Assembly: GCA_045811525.1 (NCBI GenBank)
Contig: JBJMTV010000030.1
Coordinates: 62,001-126,000 of the forward strand
DNA: 64,000 nucleotides
Direction: 5' to 3'
DNA from: VAZQ01 sp045811525
Lineage (GTDB): Bacteria > Pseudomonadota > Alphaproteobacteria > Rhizobiales > Xanthobacteraceae
Made by a program: the position numbers and the translations under genes. Shown piece by piece: positions 1-8,438 of the stretch. How positions within the stretch are numbered: position 1 is the first letter of the stretch; each line of letters starts with the position of its first letter. The notes under the pieces were generated by a model, which worked only from the letters and a program-made list of their open reading frames with translations, was not told the DNA's origin and searched no databases.

Positions 1-278
1 ACAAGAGTATCGTCAGGCTGGATTGGCACCCTCCACTCGAGATTGTCGACCCCCAAATCCACGGTGCCGCCACTCACTTGGATTTCTCCCGATGCGATCA
101 GTCGCATTGTCAAGGAGGATACCAGCCATTGTTTGAACGTGCCATGTTCAAACAACGATAGTGTCTCAGGGCTGTGCCCAAGGACCTCGAAGAAGCCCGT
201 GACATCGTCATTCGAAACGACATAGGGTCCGGATTTGTAAACCTGCCCTGCGGAAAAATCGCTCAAGGTCAGCAACAT
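1..278 (-). CDS. MaoC-like hotdog-fold dehydratase, partial at left edge
   Basis: This reading frame runs off the left end of the window, so only the first 92 residues are visible. The reverse strand reads MLLTLSDFSAGQVYKSGPY at its start, then a run ending in LGVDNLEWRVPIQPDDTL. The xxxG-x-xxSGPY opening and the GLGVDxLxW-PVxPGDTL-like block are typical of MaoC/R-specific enoyl-CoA hydratase proteins, which hydrate enoyl-CoA or act in polyketide and fatty-acid side pathways. The catalytic Asp/His segment should lie near the middle and is not fully conserved here (a GHSPETLSLFEHG stretch), so substrate cannot be inferred. An in-frame ATG five codons upstream at 293 is an alternative start; neither has a clear Shine-Dalgarno sequence. 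Confidence 0.6.
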   Translation of the reverse strand, partial: MLLTLSDFSAGQVYKSGPYVVSNDDVTGFFEVLGHSPETLSLFEHGTFKQWLVSSLTMRLIASGEIQVSGGTVDLGVDNLEWRVPIQPDDTL

Positions 279-549
279 TCTACGGTTTCTCATCGAGATA
301 GTCGACAGGGTCAGGGACGACAGTCCGGCGAATCATCGGCTAGAAAAGCGCAGGATGAACTATTCTGGGCAGCAGCACGTTTCGGTTCAAGAAGACGAAC
401 GTACTTGGGTCGGGCAGTCGCGCCTGCTGCTCCCCGGTTTGAGCGCCGGTGAGCGGCCTGTAGGCACATCTGCATTGTCCATAGGGAGCGTCGCCGTTTG
501 CAGAAGGTGCCGGCGTCCATATCTTGAGCTTATTGAACGGAGCGACTGA

Positions 550-927
550 ATGCCGACAACTAGCTTTGCTGGACTGACGATTGAGGCCTTGATGGAGCTG
601 CGCGACCAGGTGATGGCTCAGCTCGGCAGGCGCCGCGCGGAGCTGGAGGCCCAGATCGCCCGCATCGGGGGAGCCTCGGCGGTACGCCGTCGCGGCCGGC
701 CTCCAGGCAAAACAGCACACGTCCTGAAGGGCCGCAAGGTGGCGCCAAAGTACCGCGGACCAGCCGGCGAGACCTGGGCCGGGAGGGGCATGACGCCGGG
801 CTGGCTGGTCGACCTCATGAAGCACGGCCGGAAGAAGGAAGAGTTTGCCGTGGGGGCGGCGCCGACCAGGCGGGCGGCCGCGAAGCGGAAGAAGCGAGTG
901 GTCAAGCGGTCCCGCCGAAAGAACTGA
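550..927 (+). CDS. H-NS family histone-like DNA-binding protein
   Basis: A 125-residue basic protein. Residues 1-45 form a predicted helical oligomerisation region (ELRDQVMAQLGRRRAELEAQ). Residues about 75-100 carry the H-NS C-terminal DNA-binding block, PKYRGPAGETWAGRGMTP followed by W-L, the conserved Y-R-x-P-x(4,5)-T-W-x-G-x-G-x-x-P-x-W pattern. The last 25 residues are an Arg/Lys-rich tail. Proteins of this family silence AT-rich, often horizontally acquired DNA. It sits next to phage and recombinase remnants, which is a common setting for extra H-NS-like copies. The ATG at 550 is the first in frame after a stop, with no strong ribosome binding site. The family assignment is solid; regulatory targets are unknown. 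Confidence 0.85.
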   Translation: MPTTSFAGLTIEALMELRDQVMAQLGRRRAELEAQIARIGGASAVRRRGRPPGKTAHVLKGRKVAPKYRGPAGETWAGRGMTPGWLVDLMKHGRKKEEFAVGAAPTRRAAAKRKKRVVKRSRRKN

Positions 928-1006
928 CTGCAGGTCGAATGGCGGATGAATTTGTTGACCTTCCGGCACGACCCACGCGATGAGGAAGACTCTCGCTTTC
1001 ATGGTG

Positions 1007-1510
1007 TCAATCAGTTTGCACACCGGCGACGAAGCATTTTGGCGCCAGGCCAATCATCATCCCCTCGAACGGGCTTCTCACAGCAGTCCATTGCAGGAAC
1101 TGGCTAACGGTATCCACAATGTCGTCATGCCGCCCATACGGGAACGCGAGAAGCTCATGGAAGAAAATGTCCAACCATTCTGCGTTCCTAGGTAGAACCA
1201 GCTGACCCGCTTCAATCTTGGCCGACTGTGCTACCATGCGGTCCGCTTTGCTCCCCTCGGGTCTACGGCCAATTGGTCGCGGCATGGCGTGAGGCAGGTT
1301 GCGCCATAGATCCTGCAACAGCGCCATGCCGGGCCCGGCGTTCTCGATCAGAACGGTGGTGGCTGCGTGCTTTTCCGCCAGCTTCGCAACTTTTCGCCGA
1401 AGATCAGGGTATTGAAGCCGATCCCGAAATAGATGGACGAGATAGTACTCGGATTGGCTCACGCACCATGTGGTACAGACGGAGAAGTCGTTGGTCTCCC
1501 CCGTCATCAT
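1007..1510 (-). pseudogene. Phage terminase large subunit fragment (C-terminal nuclease domain)
   Basis: The fragment encodes about 167 residues matching the C-terminal RNase H-like nuclease half of large terminases, which package phage DNA. It shows NDFSVCTTW, then YYLVHLFRDRLQYPDLRRKV and near the end PYGRHDDIVDTVSQFLQW, the typical HDD-x-VD-x-x metal-binding motif. A full-length protein is about 450-550 residues with an N-terminal ATPase, which is absent. In-frame coding continues upstream to a stop at 1616-1618 but no longer resembles terminase beyond about 1520. I read this as the remnant of a degraded prophage or gene transfer element. The start is arbitrary. Confidence 0.75.
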
Positions 1511-1578
1511 TGCGATGTCGTTTGCCCGAGTTGTCTCTGGCCTTGAAATGCCGTTTCCCGGAACGGAGACTGCCTCAG

Positions 1579-1800
1579 CCGGAGACTTGGTTCGAAGGTG
1601 GCAACGCGGGCGCGCTTAGCCGAAGCATCTGGCGTTGACGAGACCACTCTGCCGGGAGATCGCACAGGCGGGCCACGCCCATTCCGTGCGGGAGTCGTCC
1701 ATCAATGGCGGCGTTGACGAGGTCGGGTGCGAGGAAAGCAAGTGACATGTTGATCTTGCGCGCAGTGCAACCTAGCGTTGGGCAATGCTTTCGGTATTCG
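1579..1800 (-). pseudogene. Serine recombinase C-terminal fragment
   Basis: The reverse strand translates as GCTARKINMSLAFLAPDLV, continues through AAIDGRLPHGMGVARLCDLP and ends AEWSRQRQML before a stop near 1579. This resembles the extreme C-terminus of large serine recombinases of proteobacterial mobile elements, where a LAFLxPDIVxAxxxGxxPxGxGxxxL-x-D-P-W-x-Q pattern is typical. No resolvase catalytic domain or zinc ribbon is present nearby, so it is a dead fragment. It adjoins the terminase fragment, marking this stretch as a graveyard of mobile DNA. The identification rests on recognition of the family end motif only. Confidence 0.5.
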
Positions 1801-1872
1801 CAGCGGAGTCGGCCATGAGTTCGTCAGGCCAACGTCGCCCTCGGGAATTGATGCGACAAGAAGCGCGCGGTT

Positions 1873-2055
1873 CTGATGACGATACCATCTGAATGGACCT
1901 CAACCCAACATGACATTGCCAGAAGCGTCACCTTGACTTTGCTCTGCGGGTCGGCGGCCAGGTGCATCGGCGCCATCAGGCTCGGAGCATGGAGGTTGAA
2001 TGCTTTGCAAAAAGCGGTAGCGCGTTCGAGAGCTGATGATCGGACATAGTATTCA
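1873..2055. repeat. Direct repeat copy 1 (about 183 bp)
   Basis: This segment is nearly identical to 3423-3606, starting at CTGATGACGATA and ending at GGACATAGTATTCA. On the minus strand both copies contain what looks like the first 30 residues of a nitronate monooxygenase-like protein, broken soon after an APxLMAPM motif. The two copies differ by scattered substitutions and a 1-bp indel near the end, so the duplication is not very recent. Together they bracket the unknown gene at 2197-3132. Confidence 0.85.
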
Positions 2056-2196
2056 GCGTATACAAAAGCCGCCGAAGTCTAACGACCGTATGTATTCTGG
2101 CGAAAGCGCTAGATGTAGAAATCTTGCCGGGATTTGTTTGCCCCCCGCCGACGAGGTGATCGACGAGGCGGCATCCAGGATTGGGAGGAGAGGCAG

Positions 2197-3132
2197 ATGC
2201 CGAAGTCGAAACCCAAGCCCCCGGACGTAAAGGCGATCGCAACCAGAGCCGAACGGGCGAGGCCCCGCTCAGCAGGCCTGAGCGCTCAGGAGAGGGCCGC
2301 CGAGAGGCGGCGGCTGGCGACGGATGAGAAGCGACTTCGCGCGTCACTGGCCAAATCGATGGATGTGGCCGAGGTCGAGCGCTTCGCGCGCGAACGGGAG
2401 AAGTCCGACCTCGAGCGCGCACGAGTGGCGCACCGTCGGGCGATAGAGGCCTCCTCGGAGCGCGCGAAGTGGCTGTCGATGACATCCGTTCCGCCGAACC
2501 TGCTGGTGTCGGCCGATGGGGAAGATCAGTTCGTCGTTGACACGGCATTGTTCATGCGCGCATGGCCGAACACCGGAGCGCTTCGGGACTTCAGCAGCGG
2601 CCCAGGCGACAACTGGGGAAAGTACTGGCTGCAGGTCGATGGAGACATCCTCGACACGCCAGACGAGGCGAGGCTGAGCTTTTATGCGCTTTGGCAGAAT
2701 TCACGGGATGTTCCCGTAACTGTGCGCACATCGACACGGATCAATGTCAACGCACACGTGGCTGCACACGCAGATGCCCGCTATTTTATGGGATGGATGG
2801 TGGCGGGTGCCTCGGTTGATGCGACACTGCGGGCCCGGTTCACCGTGAGCCCGCTCTGGCAGGAGAATACCCAACTCGTTGTCGCGGAAGAGCCGGTGGG
2901 CAGTGTCGCCGCTCGAGGAGGCTTCCTCAGCGGAGACGATGACACGACCATCTTCACGTCGGCGTCCCTAGATGGGACGATCACGTTGGCCGTGCCCCCT
3001 GGGAGGTTCCTGATGTTCGAAACCTCACTCGTCACCGGCTGGAAGATTGACTCCGGCAACCTCCGGGTCGACGCCGACAACGGCGCTCTCCGCGTCGACG
3101 TCCCATTCTGGATCGTGACGATCGTCGCCTGA
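2197..3132 (+). CDS. Unknown 311-aa protein, charged helical N-terminus and beta-rich C-terminus
   Basis: I do not recognise this protein. The ATG at 2197 is preceded by a strong Shine-Dalgarno sequence (GGGAGGAG, 7-9 bases upstream), so the longer frame from 2134 is rejected. Residues 1-105 are rich in Arg, Glu, Ala and Lys and probably helical or coiled coil (many ERAR/EREK runs). Residues about 115-311 are rich in alternating hydrophobic residues, Thr, Val and Gly with many Asp-Gly turns, suggesting a beta-sandwich fold. There is no signal peptide or membrane segment, and no catalytic motif was seen. Its codon use looks like a genuine high-GC gene. It is flanked by the 183-bp direct repeats and by mobile-element debris, so it is probably acquired. 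A phage structural or accessory role is possible but unsupported. Confidence 0.7.
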   Translation: MPKSKPKPPDVKAIATRAERARPRSAGLSAQERAAERRRLATDEKRLRASLAKSMDVAEVERFAREREKSDLERARVAHRRAIEASSERAKWLSMTSVPPNLLVSADGEDQFVVDTALFMRAWPNTGALRDFSSGPGDNWGKYWLQVDGDILDTPDEARLSFYALWQNSRDVPVTVRTSTRINVNAHVAAHADARYFMGWMVAGASVDATLRARFTVSPLWQENTQLVVAEEPVGSVAARGGFLSGDDDTTIFTSASLDGTITLAVPPGRFLMFETSLVTGWKIDSGNLRVDADNGALRVDVPFWIVTIVA

Positions 3133-3229
3133 GCACACGTGATGGCACAAGTGATCTTTGTTGGGCGTTCAACCGGCTTACGAACACCGCAGGTCCTAGG
3201 CAGGTAAGGAAGTGGCGCCTCCGCATTAC

Positions 3230-3380
3230 TCAATCACCTCGTCGGCACGAGCCAGCTCCCTGAGCGCTTCGCGAAATGGGCCCATCGGTTCTGGGCCATT
3301 GATGAGAAGAACGCCGATCTGCCGCATCTGCTCGGGTTGCTGCGCGTTGGCGCGTCTGATTTTGAAACGTCCCGTCGATT
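3230..3380 (-). pseudogene. Fragment of an ABC_sub_bind-type substrate-binding gene, N and C ends fused
   Basis: The minus strand reads ANAQQPEQMRQIGVLLI, the mature N-terminus typical of the ABC transporter substrate-binding (ABC_sub_bind/TrpX-like) family, and about 20 residues later ends in ARADEVIE, the common C-terminus of the same family. The roughly 280 residues between are missing, so this is an internal-deletion scar. A second, unlinked N-terminal-like start (MRRRHFLTCLG, then RLNAQQ) lies just downstream on the same strand at 3226-3170, overlapping the end of the unknown gene's 3' flank. None of it is functional. Confidence 0.5.
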
Positions 3381-3422
3381 GTTTGACCAGCAAGCATTTT
3401 TGCAAGACGATGCCGACAAAGG

Positions 3423-3606
3423 CTGATGACGATACGATCGGAATGGACCTCAACCCGACATGACATTGCCAGAAGCGTCACCTTGACTTTGTTCTGCGGG
3501 TCGGCGGCCAGGTGCATCGGCGCCATCAGGATCGGAGCATGGAGGTTGTATGCTTCGCAAAAAGCGGTAGCGCGTTGGAGAGCTGAATGATCGGACATAG
3601 TATTCA
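3423..3606. repeat. Direct repeat copy 2 (about 184 bp)
   Basis: Second copy of the repeat at 1873-2055, same orientation. Its minus-strand reading MSDHSALQRATAFCEAYNL, then HAPILMAPM, keeps the frame better than copy 1 and resembles the first barrel strand of nitronate monooxygenase. Downstream the frame continues into unrelated sequence. The distance between copies is about 1.55 kb. Confidence 0.85.
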
Positions 3607-3756
3607 ATGTCCGAGTTGGCGGGGTAAATGCACCGCCCATGGCGGCCTGTAGGGCGCTCCGATGTATCTGGGAATAGTCTCCGCGGAAGCGTACCGGTGG
3701 CTCGAAGCTGGCGGCGTGCAGGGTCGCCTTCGCCTTCAGCCCACGCCCGATCTTGA

Positions 3757-5076
3757 GTGACCCATACTGCCGCAAATCATCTGGAAATGTCCCGGCGCTC
3801 GATGATCGTCGCCGGGTTCTCCACGGTCGTTGAGTGGTACGATTTCACCCTCTATCTCTACTTCGCCACGGTGCTGTCGAGGGTGTTCTTCGGCGGCGGC
3901 GAAGGGGCTCTGATCACAACGTTCGCCGGCTTCGCCGTGGCCTACCTGCTGCGTCCATTGGGAGCCGTTGTCTTTGGGCACATCGGCGACCGGTTCGGCC
4001 GGCGCAGCATGATGCTGCTGTCAATGGCGCTGATGAGTCTGGCGATGCTTACGACGGCGCTGCTGCCAACCTACACCGCCATTGGGGATGCGGCAGGCTG
4101 GCTGCTCCTTGCACTTCGCTGCGCCATGGGGTTCTCCGTGGGCGGGGAATACACCGCGGTAGTCGCATATCTGCTGGAGGGATCCCCTGTTCACCAGCGC
4201 GGCCTTATCACATCCTGCGCGTCGGCGGCCAGCGAGATCGGAGCCCTGCTTGCCGTTGGCGTGTCGGCTCTGACGGTGCGTGCGCTGTCCGAAGCGGACC
4301 TCGCGTCCTGGGGCTGGCGCGTTCCTTTCCTGGTCGGGGCGGCACTTGCCGGCGCGGTTTGGCTAGCTCGCTCCACCATGCAAGAATCCCCAGAATTCGA
4401 GCGTCAGCGCAAGGCCGGCACGGCTCCCCAGCAACCGCTTCGTCATACGCTGGAGCATCACCGCTTGGCCATTTTCCGCGCCTTCGCGATCTCCGCGCTC
4501 GGCTCGATCACCTACTATCTGGGTATCACCTACGTGCCGGCGTTTCTGACATCTGTCGGGACTCTAACCGAAGAGCGCGCGCTATGGCTCTCCACGGTCG
4601 CCGCCGTAGTCGTCGTCGTGGTGACGCCGATTGTTGGAGCCTTTTCCGATCGCTGGGGCCGCAAGCCCGTATTGATGGGGCTTAGCCTTTTGAGCGCGAT
4701 CCTGCCGATCACGCTTTTCTCGCTTATGGCGACCGCGTCGCAACTCCTGGCGCTGCTTGCCGCCGTGGTCCTTGCGGGGCTCGCAGGAGCTGTGAGCGCA
4801 GTGGGCGCTGTTGCGACGGCGGAGCAGTTTCCAGGCGAAGGGCGCCTCACCGGTCTGGCCCTCGGTGCGACGGGCGCCACCGCCATTTTCGGCGGCCTCA
4901 CACCGTTTTTGGCCCAGCTTCTGGTCGCTCGCTCGGGCTGGCCACTCGTTCCTGGCGCGATGATCGCAGTCGTCGCGTTGGCGGTCCTCCCCGTCCTTTT
5001 TAGGGCGCCAGAAACCCGGCCGCAGCTGCACGCGGGCAGCCGCACAGGTAGGCGTGACGAAATCCGCAGCCGGTAA
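3757..5076 (+). CDS. MFS transporter of the metabolite:H+ symporter (MHS) family
   Basis: A 439-residue polytopic inner-membrane protein with about twelve hydrophobic segments. Family marks are the N-terminal VVEWYDFTLY after the first helix start, GDRFGRRSMM in the loop between helices 2 and 3, GGEYTAVVAYLLE in helix 5, and SDRWGRKPVLMG in the matching C-half loop. These place it with ProP, KgtP and ShiA-like symporters of organic acids, betaines or shikimate; the substrate cannot be told. The frame opens with GTG at 3757; an ATG at 3787 (MSRRSM) is equally plausible and gives 429 residues, and neither has a good ribosome binding site. It stands alone, convergent with the ABC exporter pair. 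Confidence 0.88.
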   Translation: MTHTAANHLEMSRRSMIVAGFSTVVEWYDFTLYLYFATVLSRVFFGGGEGALITTFAGFAVAYLLRPLGAVVFGHIGDRFGRRSMMLLSMALMSLAMLTTALLPTYTAIGDAAGWLLLALRCAMGFSVGGEYTAVVAYLLEGSPVHQRGLITSCASAASEIGALLAVGVSALTVRALSEADLASWGWRVPFLVGAALAGAVWLARSTMQESPEFERQRKAGTAPQQPLRHTLEHHRLAIFRAFAISALGSITYYLGITYVPAFLTSVGTLTEERALWLSTVAAVVVVVVTPIVGAFSDRWGRKPVLMGLSLLSAILPITLFSLMATASQLLALLAAVVLAGLAGAVSAVGAVATAEQFPGEGRLTGLALGATGATAIFGGLTPFLAQLLVARSGWPLVPGAMIAVVALAVLPVLFRAPETRPQLHAGSRTGRRDEIRSR

Positions 5077-5282
5077 GTCCATCGCGACGCCCAGAAGGTG
5101 GGCGCGATCGGTGTCTCCGGTAGCGCAACAGATCAAGAAGACGAGCAATATGCCAAAGCCGGTGTTGAAGCTTTGGATAAAAGCAGTTGATCGACTCCCT
5201 CCGGTCGCACGCAAGTTCAAGGAGGACAGCGCAGGCTGTCCCTATCCTAAATCTCATGCCTCGGCGAGGAATGGCGAATTGT

Positions 5283-6044
5283 TCAATGCTTGATCCGGTA
5301 ACCGGTCCTGAACAGCCAAGTTACGATCGACAGGCATATGAGCAGGAACACAAATGTCATGCCGAGGCTCACACCGACATGAACATCGGCGATCTCGAAA
5401 AAGCTCCAGCGAAACCCGCTGATAAGATAAACGACGGGATTGAACAGCGTGATCGTCCGCCACAACGGGGGCAGCGCGTCGATTGAGTAGAAGGTGCCGC
5501 CCAGAAAGGTGAGCGGCGTGATCACGATAAGAGGAATGAATTGGAGCTTCTCGAAGCCGTCCGCCCACAAGCCGATTATGAAGCCGAGCAGGCTAAAGCT
5601 GATGGCGGTAAGAAGAAGAAACGTGAGCATCAGAAGCGGATGGGCGATACGAAGCGGGACGAATAATGCTGCCGTGGCCAGAATGGTCAAGCCCAATATC
5701 GTCGACTTTGTTGCTGCAGCTCCGACGTAACCGAGTACGATCTCGAAGGGTGAGATCGGTGCTGACAAAATCTCGAAGATCGTCCCGACGAATTTTGGAA
5801 AATAGATCCCGAACGACGCATTCGAGATGCTCTGGGTGAGCAGCATCAGCATGATCAGCCCGGGAACGATGAAGGCGCCATAGCTCACGCCATCTATCTG
5901 CGGCATGCGTGCGCCTATGGCCGCCCCGAACACCACAAAGTAAAGCGAGGTCGACAGCACCGGCGACACTATGCTCTGGAGCAATGTCCGCCCGGTGCGC
6001 GCCATCTCGAATTGATAGATTGCCCCGACCGCGCGCAGGTTCAT
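5283..6044 (-). CDS. ABC-2 type exporter permease (YadH-like)
   Basis: A 253-residue integral membrane protein with six predicted helices. It has the ABC-2 signature region (GAFIVPGLIMLMLLTQSI, then FEILSAPISPFEIVLGYV) and the conserved LTFLGGTFYSIDALPP before the last helices. The start ATG overlaps the stop of the ATPase gene by 4 bp, so the two are translationally coupled and form an export complex in the inner membrane. The nearest general family is YadGH/DrrAB/NodIJ. Nothing nearby reveals the substrate. Confidence 0.9.
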   Translation of the reverse strand: MNLRAVGAIYQFEMARTGRTLLQSIVSPVLSTSLYFVVFGAAIGARMPQIDGVSYGAFIVPGLIMLMLLTQSISNASFGIYFPKFVGTIFEILSAPISPFEIVLGYVGAAATKSTILGLTILATAALFVPLRIAHPLLMLTFLLLTAISFSLLGFIIGLWADGFEKLQFIPLIVITPLTFLGGTFYSIDALPPLWRTITLFNPVVYLISGFRWSFFEIADVHVGVSLGMTFVFLLICLSIVTWLFRTGYRIKH

Positions 6045-6967
6045 TTTCCGCCCATCACCATCTCGACAAAAATGTCCTCCAACGAGCTCTGCGTAGTATG
6101 GAGGTCGCGGAAGCGGATGCCGGTGCGGGTGACGTCCTGGAGCAGCGCGGCGATGCCGGTGCGCTCTTTCTCACTATCGTAGCTGTAGCTCAGCTCGGAC
6201 CCGTCCGCGCTGAGCTGCAATGCATGGTGGGCCAGCTCGTCTGGGATGCGTCCGAGCGGCGCATGCAAATACAGCGTCATTTTCTTTTTGCCGAGCTTGT
6301 GCATCAGCTCGGCTTTGTCCTCGACCAGAATGATATTGCCATAATTCATCATGCCGATGCGATCAGCCATCTCCTCAGCTTCCTCGATGTAATGGGTGGT
6401 GAGGATGATGGTCACTCCACTCGCGCGCAACTCTCGCACGACTTGCCACATGTCCTTACGCAAGGCGACGTCCACTCCTGCGGTGGGTTCATCAAGGAAC
6501 AGGATTTGAGGTTCATGCGCCAAGGCTTTAGCAATCAGAACGCGTCGCTTCATGCCGCCGGAGAGCGTCATGATCTTGCTCCCGCGGCGGTCCCAGAGCG
6601 ACAGGTCTTGTAGAACCTTCTTGAGATGTTCCGGGTTGCGCGCCATCCCGAACAGCCCGCGACTGAAGCTCACGGTCGCCCACACGGTCTCGAAGGCGTC
6701 CGTGGTCAGCTCCTGCGGTACCAGGCCGATCATCGCACGCGTGCGCCGGTAGTCCTTGATGATGTCATGCCCCGCGACAAGGACGGTTCCGCCCGTGGCA
6801 TTGACGATGCCACAGATGATGCTGATCAGAGTCGTCTTGCCGGCTCCATTGGGGCCAAGCAGCGCAAAGATCTCGCCGGGGCGGATCTCGAGATTGACGC
6901 CCTTCAGAGCCTGGAAGCCGCTGGCGTAAGTCTTGGACAGATTCTTGACGGAGATGATCGACTGCAT
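6041..6967 (-). CDS. ABC exporter ATP-binding protein (YadG-like)
   Basis: A 308-residue ATPase counted from the ATG at 6967 (MQSIISVKNLSK). A longer frame from 7015 adds 16 unconserved residues. The Walker A motif GPNGAGKT is at residues 38-45, the signature LSGGMKRR at 135-142, and Walker B ILFLDEP at 155-161. The region after about residue 215 is the extra C-terminal part seen in DrrA/YadG-type drug or polysaccharide exporters. It powers the adjacent permease, with which it overlaps. Upstream is non-coding DNA with an integrase remnant, so the pair is its own two-gene operon. Confidence 0.92.
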   Translation of the reverse strand: MQSIISVKNLSKTYASGFQALKGVNLEIRPGEIFALLGPNGAGKTTLISIICGIVNATGGTVLVAGHDIIKDYRRTRAMIGLVPQELTTDAFETVWATVSFSRGLFGMARNPEHLKKVLQDLSLWDRRGSKIMTLSGGMKRRVLIAKALAHEPQILFLDEPTAGVDVALRKDMWQVVRELRASGVTIILTTHYIEEAEEMADRIGMMNYGNIILVEDKAELMHKLGKKKMTLYLHAPLGRIPDELAHHALQLSADGSELSYSYDSEKERTGIAALLQDVTRTGIRFRDLHTTQSSLEDIFVEMVMGGK

Positions 6968-7137
6968 CGGGAGAGCTTCAGTCGCGCTTCTTTCGGTGCT
7001 GGGATTGGGGAGCATGATCAGAATACGGTTCTGTCATGTTTTCGGGATCGAGCATCCGACCGCCCTCGGAGGCATCGCTCGATCTATTCTCCGGCTCTCG
7101 GGGCCGCCGTTTCGTATGCGGGCGGGCTTGGCGAGTC

Positions 7138-7300
7138 AGTCATACCTGCAGTACTACAACGAGACCCCGCACGCACCGATCCTTGGGCAAGGATGCCCTG
7201 ATCCCGCGCTATCGAAGCCGTTGGTTGCATCCTCAGCCGCCCCGTGCTGGGCGGATTGCATCACCAATACATTGGGATCTATTTGCGACCCTCTAGTAAC
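7138..7300 (+). pseudogene. Integrase/transposase C-terminal remnant with frameshifts
   Basis: Reading three frames in turn gives YLQYYNET, then RTHRSLGKDALIPR, then AVGCILSRPVLGGLHHQYI, which together match the usual C-terminus of rve-type transposases (YYNxxRTHLSLGKDAP...GRILSRPVLGGLHHQY). At least two frameshifts separate the blocks, and the DDE catalytic region is missing upstream. It is a dead insertion-sequence end. Confidence 0.65.
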
Positions 7301-7310
7301 GCGCGGGCAG

Positions 7311-7602
7311 CGTGCTCGATAACTAGAAGAACGGGCCGCCGCGTTAGGGCAGGGGGCGCCTGGCCCCCGAGAGTGCGCGGACAGCCTCCGACCGGCACAA
7401 GCGGATAGGAAGCGCTTGGCTCGCGCCCGCCTTCGGTCCCAAACGATTCGTCGTATCAAACCCGCCCCGACACGCAGGAGAGTTGGAGCGCATCAGGGCG
7501 GGTCTGACCGCACCGCGTGAGAGGACGGCGCGAACGACTAGCTGATCAGGAACATGGGGAGGGTTTGGCCGAGCGCGCGGAGCGCTCCCGGCCAACGATC
7601 GT
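7311..7602. other. Intergenic, no gene seen
   Basis: About 290 bp between the integrase remnant and the exported Gly-rich protein. It contains a GGGGGC/GCCCCC-type inverted repeat at about 7352-7368 but no supported gene, and no terminator with a T-run was recognised. Confidence 0.4.
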
Positions 7603-8079
7603 TTAGTACCCGTAGTCGCCGTAGTCCCCGTAGCCGCCATAGTAAGAGCTGTAGCAGACGTTCACGTAGCCATAGTAGGGATCCCATCGATAGCACGAGC
7701 TATACGCGAGCGCGCCGACACCGAGGCCGATGCCGAGGCCAGCCGCGCCCCATCCCCATCCTGCGCGACGGTAGCGCGAGCCCGGATAGCCCCCGCCCCA
7801 GCCGCCCCACGCTGCGCGAGCAACTGGCCGACCTGCAAAACCGGCACGTCCGAAGGCCGGTCCGCCAACTCCAACCCGACCGAACCCCGGTCCCCCAACA
7901 CCGACCCGGCCGAAGCCCGGTCCCCCGCCGCCGATGCGAGCTCCACCCATGCCTCCGCCGCCCATGTGAGCTGCTCCCATGCCGCCGCCACCCCGTCCTC
8001 CTCTTTGGGCCGAAGCATCACCGGGAAGCAAGAATGCCAACATCAGTGCCGTCGCACCGAAAACGATGAGTCTCTTCAT
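7603..8079 (-). CDS. Exported glycine-rich protein
   Basis: A 158-residue protein from the ATG at 8079, which has an AAGGAAG ribosome binding site. Residues 1-24 are a clear signal peptide (MKRLIVFGATALMLAFLL then an A-x-A cleavage site). The mature part is Gly-rich, with a 10-residue tandem unit VGVGGPGFGR repeated about three times around residues 50-80. A hydrophobic Gly/Ala stretch follows near 105-125, and a Tyr/Gly tail (YYGGYGDYGDYGY) closes it. Such proteins are frequent in Bradyrhizobium-type genomes and are presumably cell-envelope or surface proteins; no function is known. It is monocistronic. Confidence 0.75.
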   Translation of the reverse strand: MKRLIVFGATALMLAFLLPGDASAQRGGRGGGGMGAAHMGGGGMGGARIGGGGPGFGRVGVGGPGFGRVGVGGPAFGRAGFAGRPVARAAWGGWGGGYPGSRYRRAGWGWGAAGLGIGLGVGALAYSSCYRWDPYYGYVNVCYSSYYGGYGDYGDYGY

Positions 8080-8438
8080 GGGCACTTCCTTTTGTTCACG
8101 CAACGTAATGTTGCCGTCCTACCTACAACGCGCTTCCCCCGGAATTGCTCCGCGCAACCAGTAGGTGCACTCTCCGCTAGGCGCGCCAGAGCGGCAAATA
8201 GTCGATCGGGACCCGCATGGCCCCGGCTTGAGATCAGAACCTGTATCCGCGTCACAGCTCGATATCGGGTTGCGTCGAGCGCGGCGATTCCATCCTATGT
8301 TACCAACGCTGGGCGGGGTAGAAATTTTCGCGAGGGACACCCTCAGCACGTCCGGATTTGATTTCCGGTGGGAATAGAATTGTCTCGGACGACCATAAGC
8401 TTGGACACCATGCTGTGCGCATCGGAAGATGATGCAAG
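8080..8438. other. Intergenic, no gene seen
   Basis: About 360 bp between the Gly-rich protein start and the end of the first Bug receptor. It should hold the Gly-rich gene promoter. I see no conserved coding frame, RNA gene or strong hairpin. Confidence 0.35.

Noticed and set aside
340..1053. A long minus-strand frame of 237 codons across the H-NS-like gene
   Set aside because: It is antisense to a protein with a clear family motif, has no known domain, and is rich in Arg/Pro as expected of a GC-rich shadow.
5077..5282. A gene between the MFS transporter and the ABC permease
   Set aside because: The frames here have no homology features or ribosome binding sites; it is plain intergenic DNA between convergent genes.
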